Counted from the first letter of the stretch, positions 19,596 through 29,280 are shown. The stretch is 37,492 bases of DNA from Nitrospira bacterium HGW-Nitrospira-1 (GCA_002839535.1 PGYF01000006.1:2048-39539), one strand, 5' to 3'. The notes: generated from the letters alone by a model not told the origin. Translations and numbers: made by a program.

Positions 19596-19976
19596 TTATT
19601 TTCTTTTTTTCCGGGGATTTTCCTTATCAGCCCTTGCAAGCCCTTTAAGTATAAGATCACCAAGGCCTTTTTCCGTAACAATACTCTCGCCTGCCATAAT
19701 TCTCGACAGCACAATGCCCCTCAATGTTGCCATAATAATCCTTGCAGCCTCTTTGGTATTACATTCCCTGAATTCGCGGTTCCTGATCCCTTCATTTAAA
19801 ATATTCACTAACAGACTGATCTGGCTGCGCAGGAACTTTTTCTTTATCTCTCTCCCAAAGGTAAATCCATGCTCCTTGATATTGATCAGGATCAGTTCCT
19901 TATTTTTGACGCCGTATTCGAGATGGAGGGAGAGGAAGGCATTGAGCGCATCAATCTGATCAGTATGAGGGGTCAA
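19596..19976 (-). pseudogene. TetR-family regulator fragment: C-terminal ligand-binding part only
   Basis: 126 aa resembling a TetR C-terminal domain (LVNILNEGIRNREFRECNTKEAARIIMATLRGIVLSRIM) with no HTH domain; begins with TTG inside a perfect palindrome. Confidence 0.7.
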
Positions 19977-20008
19977 ATCTTTAATGTTGACATTAAAGAT
20001 TTGACCCC
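19969..20008. repeat. 40-nt palindrome (19-bp arms, TG centre)
   Basis: GGGGTCAAATCTTTAATGT-TG-ACATTAAAGATTTGACCCC, followed on + by CTTTTT. Confidence 0.97.
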
Positions 20009-20033
20009 CTTTTTACCTTTTTACATACAGCCT

Positions 20034-20609
20034 CTAAAACTTTACCTTTGGGGCTTCTGCCTGCGCTTCCGGTATATCATAATATTCAGCAGCCGAGACC
20101 CCTGCCAGAGCTGAAATAATCTTGCCGAAGACTGTCCTTCTGTACGTATTTACCATCTGGACTGATTCATTGTACCTCTTTCTCTCTACCGCAATCCTGT
20201 TTTCCGTGCCCTCCAGGGTATCCTGAAGTTTCAGGAAACCCTCATTTGCCTTGAGCTGAGGATACGTCTCCTTCAGCATCAGAAGTCTGGACAATACACC
20301 CTCAAGCTGATTTGATGCCTGGACCTTTCCCTTTACATCCTTTGCCTGGAAATATTTTGTCCTTGCCTCGGCTATGTTTTCAAAAATCTCTTTCTCATGC
20401 CTTGCATAACCTTTTACCGTCTCTATAAGATTTGGTATCAGGTCATATCTCCGTTTTAGCTGGTTCTCGACCTGGGCCCAGCTGGCCTTGACATTTTCGT
20501 CCATTGCGATGATTTTGTTATATTCGCCAATTCCCCAACTAAAGACCATGAATCCCAAAAGCACGATAATGCCTATGACTACCAATGTAATTTTCAGACC
20601 TTTTCCCAT
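20034..20609 (-). CDS. lemA: LemA family protein
   Basis: 191 aa; WAQVENQLKRRYDLIPNLIETVKGYARHEKEIFENIAEAR. Confidence 0.95.
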   Translation of the reverse strand: MGKGLKITLVVIGIIVLLGFMVFSWGIGEYNKIIAMDENVKASWAQVENQLKRRYDLIPNLIETVKGYARHEKEIFENIAEARTKYFQAKDVKGKVQASNQLEGVLSRLLMLKETYPQLKANEGFLKLQDTLEGTENRIAVERKRYNESVQMVNTYRRTVFGKIISALAGVSAAEYYDIPEAQAEAPKVKF

Positions 20610-20647
20610 CTTAAGCCTCCTTAAATATATCTTTCATGAATTATACA

Positions 20648-21433
20648 CTACCATCCTCCGGAAGCTCCGCCTCCGCCAAAACCTCCGCCACCGCCGCTAA
20701 AGCCGCCATTACCACCAAACCCTCCACCGCTACCCCATCCGCTTCTCCTCCCGCCGCCCATGAATGAGGCAAAGAGGAAAAGCAGAAACAGTCTGGGGTT
20801 TTTAATGAATAATATTATAGCGCCTATCAGAAACAGTATAGTCAGGATATTGCTTACAATGCCGCCGCCTTTCCGTGACCTGGCCGGATAGTTGCTCACC
20901 CGGAGTTTCGGCATCCCTGTTATCTCAACGCCTTCGCTTGAGGCTATCTTGTTTGCTATGACCAGCGCAGCTGAAGTAATGCCTGCAGAATAATCTCCCT
21001 TACGAAAATTCGGGACAAGATATTCACGTCCGATGCTGCCGACCAGACTGTCCGGCAATATACCTTCAAGGCCGTATCCTATCTCAAACCTGTATTTTTT
21101 ATCGTTCTGCGCAACTACCAGCAAGACACCGTTGTCCTTGCCTTTCTGTCCGAGCTTCCATTTTTCATGAGCTGTTGTGATCGAGAATGCATCGATTGAA
21201 TCGCCTTCCAGCGAAGTTATCGTCAGTACAACAAACTGGGCGGTCGTCTTCTGCTCAAGTTCCTGAAGGTATCCATCTAATCGGCTCTCAACGCTGTCTT
21301 CTATTATGCCGGCAAGATCCACCACATGGCTTGCCGGCTGCTGCGGCAAGGGAGGCTGAACTGCAAATGCAGGCGCTGCAAGTAAATAACAGCATGCAAA
21401 GATGAATAAAAGCCATTTAGAAACAAAGTTCAT
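20648..21433 (-). CDS. TPM-domain (YgcG-like) membrane protein with Gly-rich C-terminus
   Basis: 261 aa; VVDLAGIIEDSVESRLDGYLQELEQKTTAQFVVLTI, FEIGYGLEGILPD, C-terminal GGGFGGGGASGGW; adjacent to lemA. Confidence 0.92.
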   Translation of the reverse strand: MNFVSKWLLFIFACCYLLAAPAFAVQPPLPQQPASHVVDLAGIIEDSVESRLDGYLQELEQKTTAQFVVLTITSLEGDSIDAFSITTAHEKWKLGQKGKDNGVLLVVAQNDKKYRFEIGYGLEGILPDSLVGSIGREYLVPNFRKGDYSAGITSAALVIANKIASSEGVEITGMPKLRVSNYPARSRKGGGIVSNILTILFLIGAIILFIKNPRLFLLFLFASFMGGGRRSGWGSGGGFGGNGGFSGGGGGFGGGGASGGW

Positions 21434-22163
21434 CTATTACCTTCCCGATCTTCTCCGTTGCTTCGTAGTATTGCTCAAAAACTGTATTCATTTCATCCCT
21501 GGAGAGAGTAAGGTGTCCTCTCTTTATGTCCAGAATCCTTCTGAAGATGTCCGTATTAATCCCTGTTGAAGCGGAAAGCGCGGAGATAACCTGGTCCTTT
21601 CCAATGGGCCGTTCTTTTCCCATAAGGAATATTATTCCGCGGAAAAGCGGCATATACCCTGCTATGGAATTGACAAACCGTTCAGTCAGCATTCGCCTGT
21701 CACCCACAGAGGAGATATACGCCTGCCTGATACCGATCAGCCTGCTCTTTATCTCCCTCTCGCATTGCTGACGCAGATCTGCCATGCTGATCTCTATGTC
21801 CTTGAGAATGTCCTCACCAAAGACCGTCTGATGGATAAGCTTGTAATCCGCAAACTCTATCGGGAATACATCCAGTGATGTCCTGATATAATCAGGGGTC
21901 ATTATGAGTGGCGCAGCCACCCCTTTTTTACTGTATTTTTTGCCGAAAGGCGCGAGCAACTCTATAAATTTCAGGTCCATAGTCTTCAGTACAAATATGC
22001 TGTTTATGTCAGAGGTCTTTGCATTGTAATCCTCTGTGAGGGAACTGCCGACGATGTGGATAGAATGGATATTATCCGTATAGCTGAACAGTATCTCCCG
22101 GAGAAAGGGTTTTATCTTTTCTGAAACTATCGGTTTAAGTTTATCCAGCATAAGAGTTTTCAT
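21417..22163 (-). CDS. Nucleotidyltransferase-like domain protein
   Basis: 248 aa; IHIVGSSLTEDYNAKTSDINSIFVL resembles a Pol-beta-type nucleotidyltransferase GS...DxD motif, here DxN. Confidence 0.6.
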   Translation of the reverse strand: MKTLMLDKLKPIVSEKIKPFLREILFSYTDNIHSIHIVGSSLTEDYNAKTSDINSIFVLKTMDLKFIELLAPFGKKYSKKGVAAPLIMTPDYIRTSLDVFPIEFADYKLIHQTVFGEDILKDIEISMADLRQQCEREIKSRLIGIRQAYISSVGDRRMLTERFVNSIAGYMPLFRGIIFLMGKERPIGKDQVISALSASTGINTDIFRRILDIKRGHLTLSRDEMNTVFEQYYEATEKIGKVIDELCF

Positions 22164-22331
22164 TTCTGCTTCCCCCAGGTATTAAGTTATAGATAGAACT
22201 AATTTATTTGAAAATATAGACGAGATTCTTATTTATTATGCTAACAGAAATTCCAGCGGAAGATAAAGGCAGGGAGAGTGTAGTTGTCGGATTTGTCACC
22301 TCTTGAACAGGATTGTGTTAAAATATTTTTT

Positions 22332-23405
22332 ATGCTGAAAATTCTCTACAGAACAATCCTCAAAGAACTGCTCCTGAGCTTCCTGCTGACCCTTGCATTC
22401 CTGAACTCGATACTCATGATGGAAAAACTGCTGAGGCTCAGCAGGCTCCTCGCCGGGGTTGGCGCCTCGCTTTTTGATATGGCGAGGATTATAGTTCTTT
22501 TACAGCCCCAACTTATGCTGCTGACCATCCCCATGTCCCTCCTGCTTTCCACCCTGCTGGTATATGGCCGTATGAATATGGATAACGAGATCATTGTCAT
22601 GAAGGCAAGCGGCATGAATTTCAGAAAGATCTCTTTTCCGGTAATAGCGCTGGGAATTCTCTGCTTCTGCGCAAGCATTTCGGTCGGATTCTCTCTCGGG
22701 CCAAAAAGCAGTATAAAGCTCAGGGAGGCTATTGCCCAAATAATCACGCTCAGATCAACGGTCTCTGTGGAGGAAGGGATGTTCAACACATCCTTTAAGG
22801 ACATTGTCATCATGGTGAAAGAAAAAAAATCCCGCGATACCCTCGGCAATATTTTTATCTATGACAACAGGAAGGCGGAAGAGCCCAAGGTCTTAATGGC
22901 AAAGGAGGGGAAATTTTTTATGCAGGGCGGCCTCAATATTGGAATGTATCTTCAAAACGGATATATCAATATCTCAAGGCCCACTACTGTTACGGAGATG
23001 TTCTTCGACAAATATAACATGATTTTGGCCATTGAAGCCGAATCTCCGACGCCAAAGAAGATGGAGTACACGCCAAGACAACTCCTCCGGGACGCCGTGA
23101 AGTCTGACTCATACAAAAAAAGAGCTGCGCTCTATCTCGAATTTCACCGCCGTCTGTCGCTGCCTGCGGTCTGCCTTATACTCATCTTCATGGGCACACC
23201 GCTGGCGCTTATTGCAGGCAAATCAGGGAGGCTCGGCGGGCTGGCGATCGGCCTGCTTGTCTTTACTGTTTACTATATGCTCCTGATATACGGAGAAAAT
23301 CTTGTTATGGCAGGGAAAGTCCACCATTTGATCGGGGCATGGACTCCGTGCTTACTGCTCGGCATTGTTGCCTTTATCCTCTTTAAAAGAGAGGATTCCG
23401 CATGA
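22332..23405 (+). CDS. lptF: LPS export ABC transporter permease LptF (YjgP/YjgQ family)
   Basis: MLKILYRTILKELLLSFLLTLAFLNSILMMEKLLRLSRLL, RLSLPAVCLILIFMGTPLAL; followed with a 4-nt overlap by lptG-like gene. Confidence 0.88.
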   Translation: MLKILYRTILKELLLSFLLTLAFLNSILMMEKLLRLSRLLAGVGASLFDMARIIVLLQPQLMLLTIPMSLLLSTLLVYGRMNMDNEIIVMKASGMNFRKISFPVIALGILCFCASISVGFSLGPKSSIKLREAIAQIITLRSTVSVEEGMFNTSFKDIVIMVKEKKSRDTLGNIFIYDNRKAEEPKVLMAKEGKFFMQGGLNIGMYLQNGYINISRPTTVTEMFFDKYNMILAIEAESPTPKKMEYTPRQLLRDAVKSDSYKKRAALYLEFHRRLSLPAVCLILIFMGTPLALIAGKSGRLGGLAIGLLVFTVYYMLLIYGENLVMAGKVHHLIGAWTPCLLLGIVAFILFKREDSA

Positions 23406-24457
23406 AAATCATCCAGCGGCTTTACCTGAAAGATTTCTTCCGGCTGCTGCTGCTTATCACCTTTGGCCTGTCTTTTATTTTCAGCCTGATCGACCTGATC
23501 GGGAAAATAGACAGCTTCAAGGCGTCTTTCTGGTCATTGGCCCTCTATGCGATGCTCAACCTGCCGCGGTTTCTCCTTTATCTCCTCCCCATGTCCGTAC
23601 TCATCTGCAGTCTGTTTACCTTCAGCCAGGCATTCCGCAGGCATGAGATAGACGCGATTAAGGCAGCCGGCGGCAAACTAAAGACACTCTTTTATCCTTT
23701 TATCGCCGCAGGGATTTTCCTGAGCATATTTGCATTTGTAACAAATGAAGTGATAGCGCCAGACTTTTCAGCAAAGGCCTCTGAGCTGCAAAACAGACTC
23801 GAGGGCAAAGAGAAAAAATCCGCCTTCTCCGATGGGGCCATATGGTTGAAAAGCAGGGACGGCTCTCCGGTAAAAGTCGACCTCTATATTGCCGAGAAAA
23901 AGATCGCCAGGGGCGTCAGCCTTTTTATTTTAGGCGGGGATTTCCTCAAAGAGCAGATCATCGCCGAGGAGGCCTTTTGGGACGGAAAAACATGGATGCT
24001 GAATAATGTGAAGATATATCATGTTGAGACAGGGGAAATAGAAAAAATCGAGCGCATGGAATATGCCGGACTCGAGTCTCCCGATCTTTTTACGAACGAG
24101 ATGAAGACCCCAAACGAGATGGGGATATATGAGCTCTACGGCTACATTCAGCGGTTGAAGAACGCGGGGTTTAACAACCTCAAACTCATTATTGACCTCA
24201 ATTCCAAAATATCCTTCCCCCTCATAAACATATTCATGATGATGCTCGGCATAGCATTGTCTTTGCGAAGCAAACAAGGGGGCGGCATAATTGCCGCAGG
24301 GCTCGGACTTTTGATAAGCCTTATTTACTGGCTGGGCCATACCTTTTCCCTGTCAATCGGATATGCCGGGATGCTGCCTCCTGTTTTGGCGGCATGGACA
24401 GCCCCCTTTCTCTTCAGCGCTTTTGCCGTATATCTGTTCCTGAAAACGCCGGAGTAA
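23402..24457 (+). CDS. lptG: LPS export ABC transporter permease LptG (YjgP/YjgQ family)
   Basis: 351 aa; MKIIQRLYLKDFFRLLLLITFGLSFIFSLIDLIGKID, NLPRFLLYLLPMSVLI. Confidence 0.88.
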   Translation: MKIIQRLYLKDFFRLLLLITFGLSFIFSLIDLIGKIDSFKASFWSLALYAMLNLPRFLLYLLPMSVLICSLFTFSQAFRRHEIDAIKAAGGKLKTLFYPFIAAGIFLSIFAFVTNEVIAPDFSAKASELQNRLEGKEKKSAFSDGAIWLKSRDGSPVKVDLYIAEKKIARGVSLFILGGDFLKEQIIAEEAFWDGKTWMLNNVKIYHVETGEIEKIERMEYAGLESPDLFTNEMKTPNEMGIYELYGYIQRLKNAGFNNLKLIIDLNSKISFPLINIFMMMLGIALSLRSKQGGGIIAAGLGLLISLIYWLGHTFSLSIGYAGMLPPVLAAWTAPFLFSAFAVYLFLKTPE

Positions 24458-24473
24458 GATTGATCGAAATCGT

Positions 24474-25349
24474 TTAATTCCCCCGGTAATTTTTTATATA
24501 TGCGGAGACTTCCTCTTTGTACAACATATGCAGAGATTTCGTAACATCCCCTACCTTATAATCAATCAGTTCGACCTGCGACACCGGCATGATCTCGCTG
24601 GTAGTATTTGTAAAAAACACCTCGCTTGCGTTGAAGAGATCATCCGGATAATATTCCCCCTCACTGACTTTGACGCCATTTTTTTTTGCCAGGTTTATGA
24701 CCACCTCTCTGGTTATTCCATCAAGCGCCCCAACCTCCGGCGCAGGTGTACAGAGTACGTTATCCTTCACAAAAAAGATATTGCTGACCGTTCCCTCCGC
24801 AATCAAACCCTCGGCATTAAGCATAATCGCCTCATAAGCCCCCCGCTCTTTCGCCTCCATTTTTGCAAAGATATTGTTTAAAAAATTGAGGGATTTTATT
24901 TTCGGATTGATCGCAAAGACAAGGTTTCTTCTGGTCTTTGCGATAACAAGTTTAACCCCACTGCTGTATAAGTGTTCCGGATATTTCTTGAAATGTTCAG
25001 CGATAACAACAAAGGTCGGCTCCTTGCAAAGTGCCGGATCAAGCCCAATAGCGCCCTTGCCCCGTGAAACAGTAACCCTGATATAGGCGTCGGAGAGCTT
25101 GTTCGCTTCCATAGTCATAGAGACCGCATCCTTGATAAACCCTGTCTCCGGGATATCAAGCTTTGTCAGGGATGCGGAACGGCCGAGCCTTTCAAGATGT
25201 TTGTCGAGCATAAAGACAACACCGTTATAGGCGCGCATGGTTTCATAAATCCCGTCCCCGTACAAAAAACCGTGGTCATATACAGAGACAACTGCCTCCG
25301 GCTCAGGGACGATCTTTTTATTCAGAAAAATGCGCATGTCTTTCTCCAT
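24474..25349 (-). CDS. Class IV aminotransferase (branched-chain / D-amino-acid aminotransferase family)
   Basis: 291 aa; VYDHGFLYGDGIYETMRAYNG, EGLIAEGTVSNIFFV, EVFFTNTTSEIMPV. The true start may be the internal M of MRIFLNKK. Confidence 0.93.
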   Translation of the reverse strand: MEKDMRIFLNKKIVPEPEAVVSVYDHGFLYGDGIYETMRAYNGVVFMLDKHLERLGRSASLTKLDIPETGFIKDAVSMTMEANKLSDAYIRVTVSRGKGAIGLDPALCKEPTFVVIAEHFKKYPEHLYSSGVKLVIAKTRRNLVFAINPKIKSLNFLNNIFAKMEAKERGAYEAIMLNAEGLIAEGTVSNIFFVKDNVLCTPAPEVGALDGITREVVINLAKKNGVKVSEGEYYPDDLFNASEVFFTNTTSEIMPVSQVELIDYKVGDVTKSLHMLYKEEVSAYIKNYRGN

Positions 25350-25386
25350 AAGCAGCAGGCAGGAATTCCCGCTGTCTACTGTAATA

Positions 25387-25416
25387 AAAAAAGGCGTGGA
25401 TTCCCCCGCCTTTTTT
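25387..25416 (-). terminator. Rho-independent terminator-like hairpin
   Basis: AAAAAAGGCG-TGGATTCCCC-CGCCTTTTTT; T-run on both strands; lies between the aminotransferase and the ppiC-type gene. Confidence 0.75.
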
Positions 25417-25440
25417 ACAGATACAGATCAGCAATATGTC

Positions 25441-26370
25441 TTATTTATTTTTCTTCTGCTCTGCCTTGTTTTTCTTCGGCTGCTCAGGCTCAGCCTGAGG
25501 AATTTCTTTCTTCCCGGTTCCAGCAGCAGATTTCGTTATAGCGTCTTTGTTGATTTCGACCTTATAATTTTTCTTCAACTCCGTAATATATTGTTCAAAG
25601 GCCTCTTTCTGTTTTTCTCCCGAAAGTCTCTGCGATATCATGTCTTTGATCTTTTCGAATTCAATCGGAGATCCCTTCTTCTTGTCGGTCACTTTAATAA
25701 TATGGTATCCGAACTGCGTCTTAACAGGAGCACTGATATCTCCGACATTCAGGTCTGCGGCGGCCTTTTCAAACTCGGGGACCATCTGGCCTTTTGAGAA
25801 ATAGCCGAGGTCTCCGCTGTTTTTCGCGGAACCTGGGTCAATGGAAATTGCCTTTGCGATATCTCCGAATTTTTCTCCCTTCTTCAGCCTGGCCAGCGCT
25901 TTTTTCGCTTCATCCTCTGTCTTGACTAATATATGACTTGCCTTTATCTGCATTGTCGGAGTAAATTCCTCTTTATGCTGGTCATAATAAGCCTTTACTT
26001 CCTGGTCAGAAATTTTCGCACGCGCCATAATTTCTTTTTGGAAAAGTTCTGTAACGAGTGTTAACTTTTTGAATTCTTCCAGTTTTTTCTGAAAATCAGG
26101 TGTCTTATCCAGACCTTTCTTTAGCGCCTCCTGATGAAGCATCTCTTTATTGATGATTTCATTGAGGAATTTCCCCTTGCCCTGCTCGTCGGCAAAAAGC
26201 TGTTGCGCATATTCAGGCAGCGCCTGGAATTCCCTGTCATAATCAGCCTGTGTTATCGTGGTATTGCCAACCTTTGCAAGAAAAGGACCTTTCTGTTCCG
26301 CTCCCTTTTTTGAACAGGAAATTAAAGCCACAGTCAAAATCAAACCAATTGCTATCTTTTTCATTACCAT
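25441..26370 (-). CDS. PpiC/SurA-type peptidyl-prolyl isomerase lipoprotein
   Basis: 309 aa; lipobox VALISC; ASHILVKTEDEAKKALARLKKGEKFGDIAKAISIDPGSAKNSGDLGYFSKGQMVPEFE. Confidence 0.95.
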   Translation of the reverse strand: MVMKKIAIGLILTVALISCSKKGAEQKGPFLAKVGNTTITQADYDREFQALPEYAQQLFADEQGKGKFLNEIINKEMLHQEALKKGLDKTPDFQKKLEEFKKLTLVTELFQKEIMARAKISDQEVKAYYDQHKEEFTPTMQIKASHILVKTEDEAKKALARLKKGEKFGDIAKAISIDPGSAKNSGDLGYFSKGQMVPEFEKAAADLNVGDISAPVKTQFGYHIIKVTDKKKGSPIEFEKIKDMISQRLSGEKQKEAFEQYITELKKNYKVEINKDAITKSAAGTGKKEIPQAEPEQPKKNKAEQKKNK

Positions 26371-26464
26371 CCTCCGGATATTAAGTTACATTTTTATATC
26401 ATATGATAATTTATTTGCCGCTTTTTGACAAGAAAAGTTTTTTTGTGATAACTTACAACTCGTA

Positions 26465-27751
26465 ATGAAAAAATTTGTCAAATCTGGAAGGTTGTTTGAA
26501 AAAGCCCTTCGCGTTATACCTGGAGGAGTAAACAGTCCTGTGCGCGCCTTCAGGGCTGTAGGCGGCAATCCGCTCTTTATAGAAAAGGCAAAGGGTTCAA
26601 AAATTTATGATGTTGACGGGAATTCCTATATAGATTACGTTTTATCCTGGGGCCCGATGATACTCGGCCATGCGCACCCCAGAGTTGTCAAAGCGCTGAA
26701 AGCTGCGGTGACAAAAGGCACCAGCTACGGCGCTCCTACAGCGCTTGAGGTAGAACTGGCCGAACTCATACTGAAGATCTACCCTTCAATGGACAAGGTA
26801 CGCATGGTAAATTCAGGGACTGAGGCCACGATGAGCGCCATAAGGGCGGCAAGGGGGTTCACTGGCAGAGACCGTATCATAAAATTTGAAGGCTGCTACC
26901 ACGGCCACGCAGACGGGCTGCTCGTGAAAGCAGGTTCCGGCGCTGCAACCTTCGGATTGCCGGACAGTCCGGGAGTGCCGAAGTCCTATGCAAGAAATAC
27001 CATAACGCTTCCTTACAATGATATACCGGCTTTACGGAACATAATAGAAAAAGAATGGCGTTCAATCGCCTGCGTAATCATCGAACCTGTTGTGGGCAAT
27101 ATCGGCTGCGTTCTGCCGAGACAGGGGTTGCTCGAAACACTCAGGAAATTGACCAAAAAATACGGCATTGTTCTCATATTCGACGAAGTAATGACAGGCT
27201 TTAGGGTTTCCTTTGGCGGGGCACAGGCATATTATGGGATTAAGCCTGACATGACCTGCCTTGGGAAGGTTATCGGAGGCGGACTGCCTGTCGGGGCCTA
27301 CGGCGGCAAAAAAGAGATTATGTCCCTGATCTCCCCTGAAGGCCCTGTCTACCAGGCCGGCACACTCTCAGGGAATCCTTTGGCGATGACAGCAGGCATA
27401 GAAACGATCAAAGAGCTTTCAAGGCCGGGCACATACAACCAGATAGAGAAAAAGTCTGCGCTGCTTGAAAAGGGCCTGATTGATGCTGCAAAAAGGGCCG
27501 GAGTAAAAACACGCTTCTACAGGGCTGGAAGCATGTTCTGTACGTATTTTACCGATAAAGATGTCTATGATTACAAAACAGCAAAAACAGCTGATACTGA
27601 AAAGTTCGCGAGATTTTTCAGGCAGATGCTTGAAAGAGGGATAAACCTTGCGCCATCACAGTTTGAAGCAGGGTTTATGTCGCTGGCGCATACGGAAAAA
27701 GATATCGAAAACACCATAGAAGCGGCATTCGCGGCATTCAAAAAAATATAA
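26465..27751 (+). CDS. hemL: Glutamate-1-semialdehyde 2,1-aminomutase
   Basis: 428 aa; [56 protein letters not shown]. Confidence 0.97.
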   Translation: MKKFVKSGRLFEKALRVIPGGVNSPVRAFRAVGGNPLFIEKAKGSKIYDVDGNSYIDYVLSWGPMILGHAHPRVVKALKAAVTKGTSYGAPTALEVELAELILKIYPSMDKVRMVNSGTEATMSAIRAARGFTGRDRIIKFEGCYHGHADGLLVKAGSGAATFGLPDSPGVPKSYARNTITLPYNDIPALRNIIEKEWRSIACVIIEPVVGNIGCVLPRQGLLETLRKLTKKYGIVLIFDEVMTGFRVSFGGAQAYYGIKPDMTCLGKVIGGGLPVGAYGGKKEIMSLISPEGPVYQAGTLSGNPLAMTAGIETIKELSRPGTYNQIEKKSALLEKGLIDAAKRAGVKTRFYRAGSMFCTYFTDKDVYDYKTAKTADTEKFARFFRQMLERGINLAPSQFEAGFMSLAHTEKDIENTIEAAFAAFKKI

Positions 27752-27780
27752 AAGGCTCTAATCTACATTATTTATAAACT

Positions 27781-28299
27781 ATGGCGGTATACGATCACAG
27801 CAATATCGAGCAGGCCGAAGCCTACAGGATTCTTGCAGATTTTTTTCTGAAGGCGCCTGAAGAAGATATGCTCAGAACTATTAAAGAAGATTTTGAGCTT
27901 GAATCAGAGGAGACGGCAGAAGAGATCCGCAGGGATTTTGATCGCCTCTTTTCCTATCCCGAAGGGAAGCTTCCGCCAATAGAATCATTTTTCCTTACCC
28001 TCGAAAATACCTCGTCTGCTGACGAAGTGTCAGTGTTCTACGCCGGCGCCGGTCTTGCCATAGACGAAGAGTTCGAACTCATACCAGACCACCTTTACCT
28101 GGAATTCCTCTTTATGAGCTATTTGATAGAAACAAACAAATACGATCTCCAGAAAAAATTTCTTGAGGAACATCTGATGAATTGGGTGCCTTATTACTGT
28201 GACGAGTTGGCCAAACAGGCAAAAACTGTTTTTTACCGTGAGATTGCAGAAATAACATATGATTTTCTTGCCTCTGAATCTGAAGAAGATATTGAATAA
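27781..28299 (+). CDS. TorD/NarJ-family molecular chaperone-like protein
   Basis: 172 aa; AEAYRILADFFLKAPEEDM, LIPDHLYLEFLFMSYLI, EEHLMNWVPYYCDELAKQAKTVFYREIAEI. Confidence 0.82.
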   Translation: MAVYDHSNIEQAEAYRILADFFLKAPEEDMLRTIKEDFELESEETAEEIRRDFDRLFSYPEGKLPPIESFFLTLENTSSADEVSVFYAGAGLAIDEEFELIPDHLYLEFLFMSYLIETNKYDLQKKFLEEHLMNWVPYYCDELAKQAKTVFYREIAEITYDFLASESEEDIE

Positions 28300-28316
28300 G
28301 GAAGAGAAAGACCGGC

Positions 28317-28547
28317 ATGGCTGAAAAACCTTTTTTTCGACAACTGCTGCAGGCGAGCGCCGTAGGAATCAACCTGGTTTTGTCAACGTTTGTTGGTTTG
28401 GCTATTGGCTATGGCCTTGACAGCCTTTTTCACAGTTCTCCCTGGCTTACCATAATCTTTCTGATACTGGGCATCATAGCCGGTTTTAGAGAACTCTTAC
28501 GGATGGCGAAGAAGCAGGACAATGGATCTGATACGAAAAATACATAG
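28317..28547 (+). CDS. AtpZ/AtpI-like F0F1 ATPase-associated protein
   Basis: 76 aa; two TM segments, GLAIGYGLDSLFHSSPWLTIIFLILGIIAGFRELLRMAKK. Confidence 0.8.
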   Translation: MAEKPFFRQLLQASAVGINLVLSTFVGLAIGYGLDSLFHSSPWLTIIFLILGIIAGFRELLRMAKKQDNGSDTKNT

Positions 28548-28887
28548 AAATTCCCTCATGCTTCTCTTTCCGCTTGCAGCGGCCTCTGCCTTCATCGAAT
28601 GGAAAAAACTCCCGCTCAGCATCCTCATCGGAGGGTTTCTCTGCCTTCTGAACCTCAGGGCGCTTGCCTGGGGTGTTCAGGGACTTCTGGGCTCTCACAA
28701 GGCCGGCGCAAAGCTGCTCTTTTTCAGCCAGTTCAGGCTTGTCGTGCTTTTTCTTGTCCTGACAATGCTCGTCTACCTCAAGCTCGTCAATATCTTCGGC
28801 ATATTTGCAGGCTTTACCGTTATCTTCAGTATGGTCATCGTGGAAGGGTTGAAGCACGAAAAAGGATCAGGGAATAATTCTGACTGA
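28522..28887 (+). CDS. ATP synthase subunit I-like membrane protein
   Basis: 121 aa with four predicted TM segments; overlaps the AtpZ-like gene; AtpI-like composition. Confidence 0.6.
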   Translation: MDLIRKIHRNSLMLLFPLAAASAFIEWKKLPLSILIGGFLCLLNLRALAWGVQGLLGSHKAGAKLLFFSQFRLVVLFLVLTMLVYLKLVNIFGIFAGFTVIFSMVIVEGLKHEKGSGNNSD

Positions 28888-28947
28888 AGAGTGTTTTTCT
28901 TACAGCCTGCCTTTATAGATATTCAGATAACTGTTAATGGCTCTGCC

Positions 28948-29127
28948 CTAAGCAATATCGATTGATATGAGTGTAAACTTATTCTTTTCTTTCGAGTATA
29001 GCACCGCTCTTCCATCTTCATTTTCATAGATAACAATCCCGTCGCTAAACTCCTTTACCAGCTTCAGCTTCATTTTTTCTGTTTTTATCGATTGGCCGCC
29101 TTCGACAATTTCGACTTCTGCGTGCAT
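28948..29127 (-). CDS. Small hypothetical protein (59 aa), below the ORF-track cutoff
   Basis: Reverse strand: GGAGGATAT ribosome-binding site then MHAEVEIVEGGQSIKTEKMKLKLVKEFSDGIVIYENEDGRAVLYSKEKNKFTLISIDIA*. Confidence 0.65.
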   Translation of the reverse strand: MHAEVEIVEGGQSIKTEKMKLKLVKEFSDGIVIYENEDGRAVLYSKEKNKFTLISIDIA

Positions 29128-29248
29128 ATATCCTCCTCTGTCAATCTGTTATTGCTAATGCAGTGAGAAATCAGTATATCACAATTTTTTCAGAGTTACA
29201 TAAACAAAAATCGTTGAGTTAATAATGTAACGGGCGCGCAATTTGACC

Positions 29249-29278
29249 TTGACTTTCACGGGAAATACCTTTTATACT
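29249..29278 (+). promoter_or_regulatory. Sigma70-like promoter for rpmH
   Basis: TTGACT, 18-nt spacer, TATACT; AGGA (29287-29290) precedes the rpmH ATG at 29297. Confidence 0.7.
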
Positions 29279-29280
29279 TT

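Noticed and set aside
20648-20760. Simple CCGCC/CCACC-rich tract
   Set aside because: Encodes the Gly-rich tail common in TPM-domain/YgcG-like proteins; not a separate repeat element.
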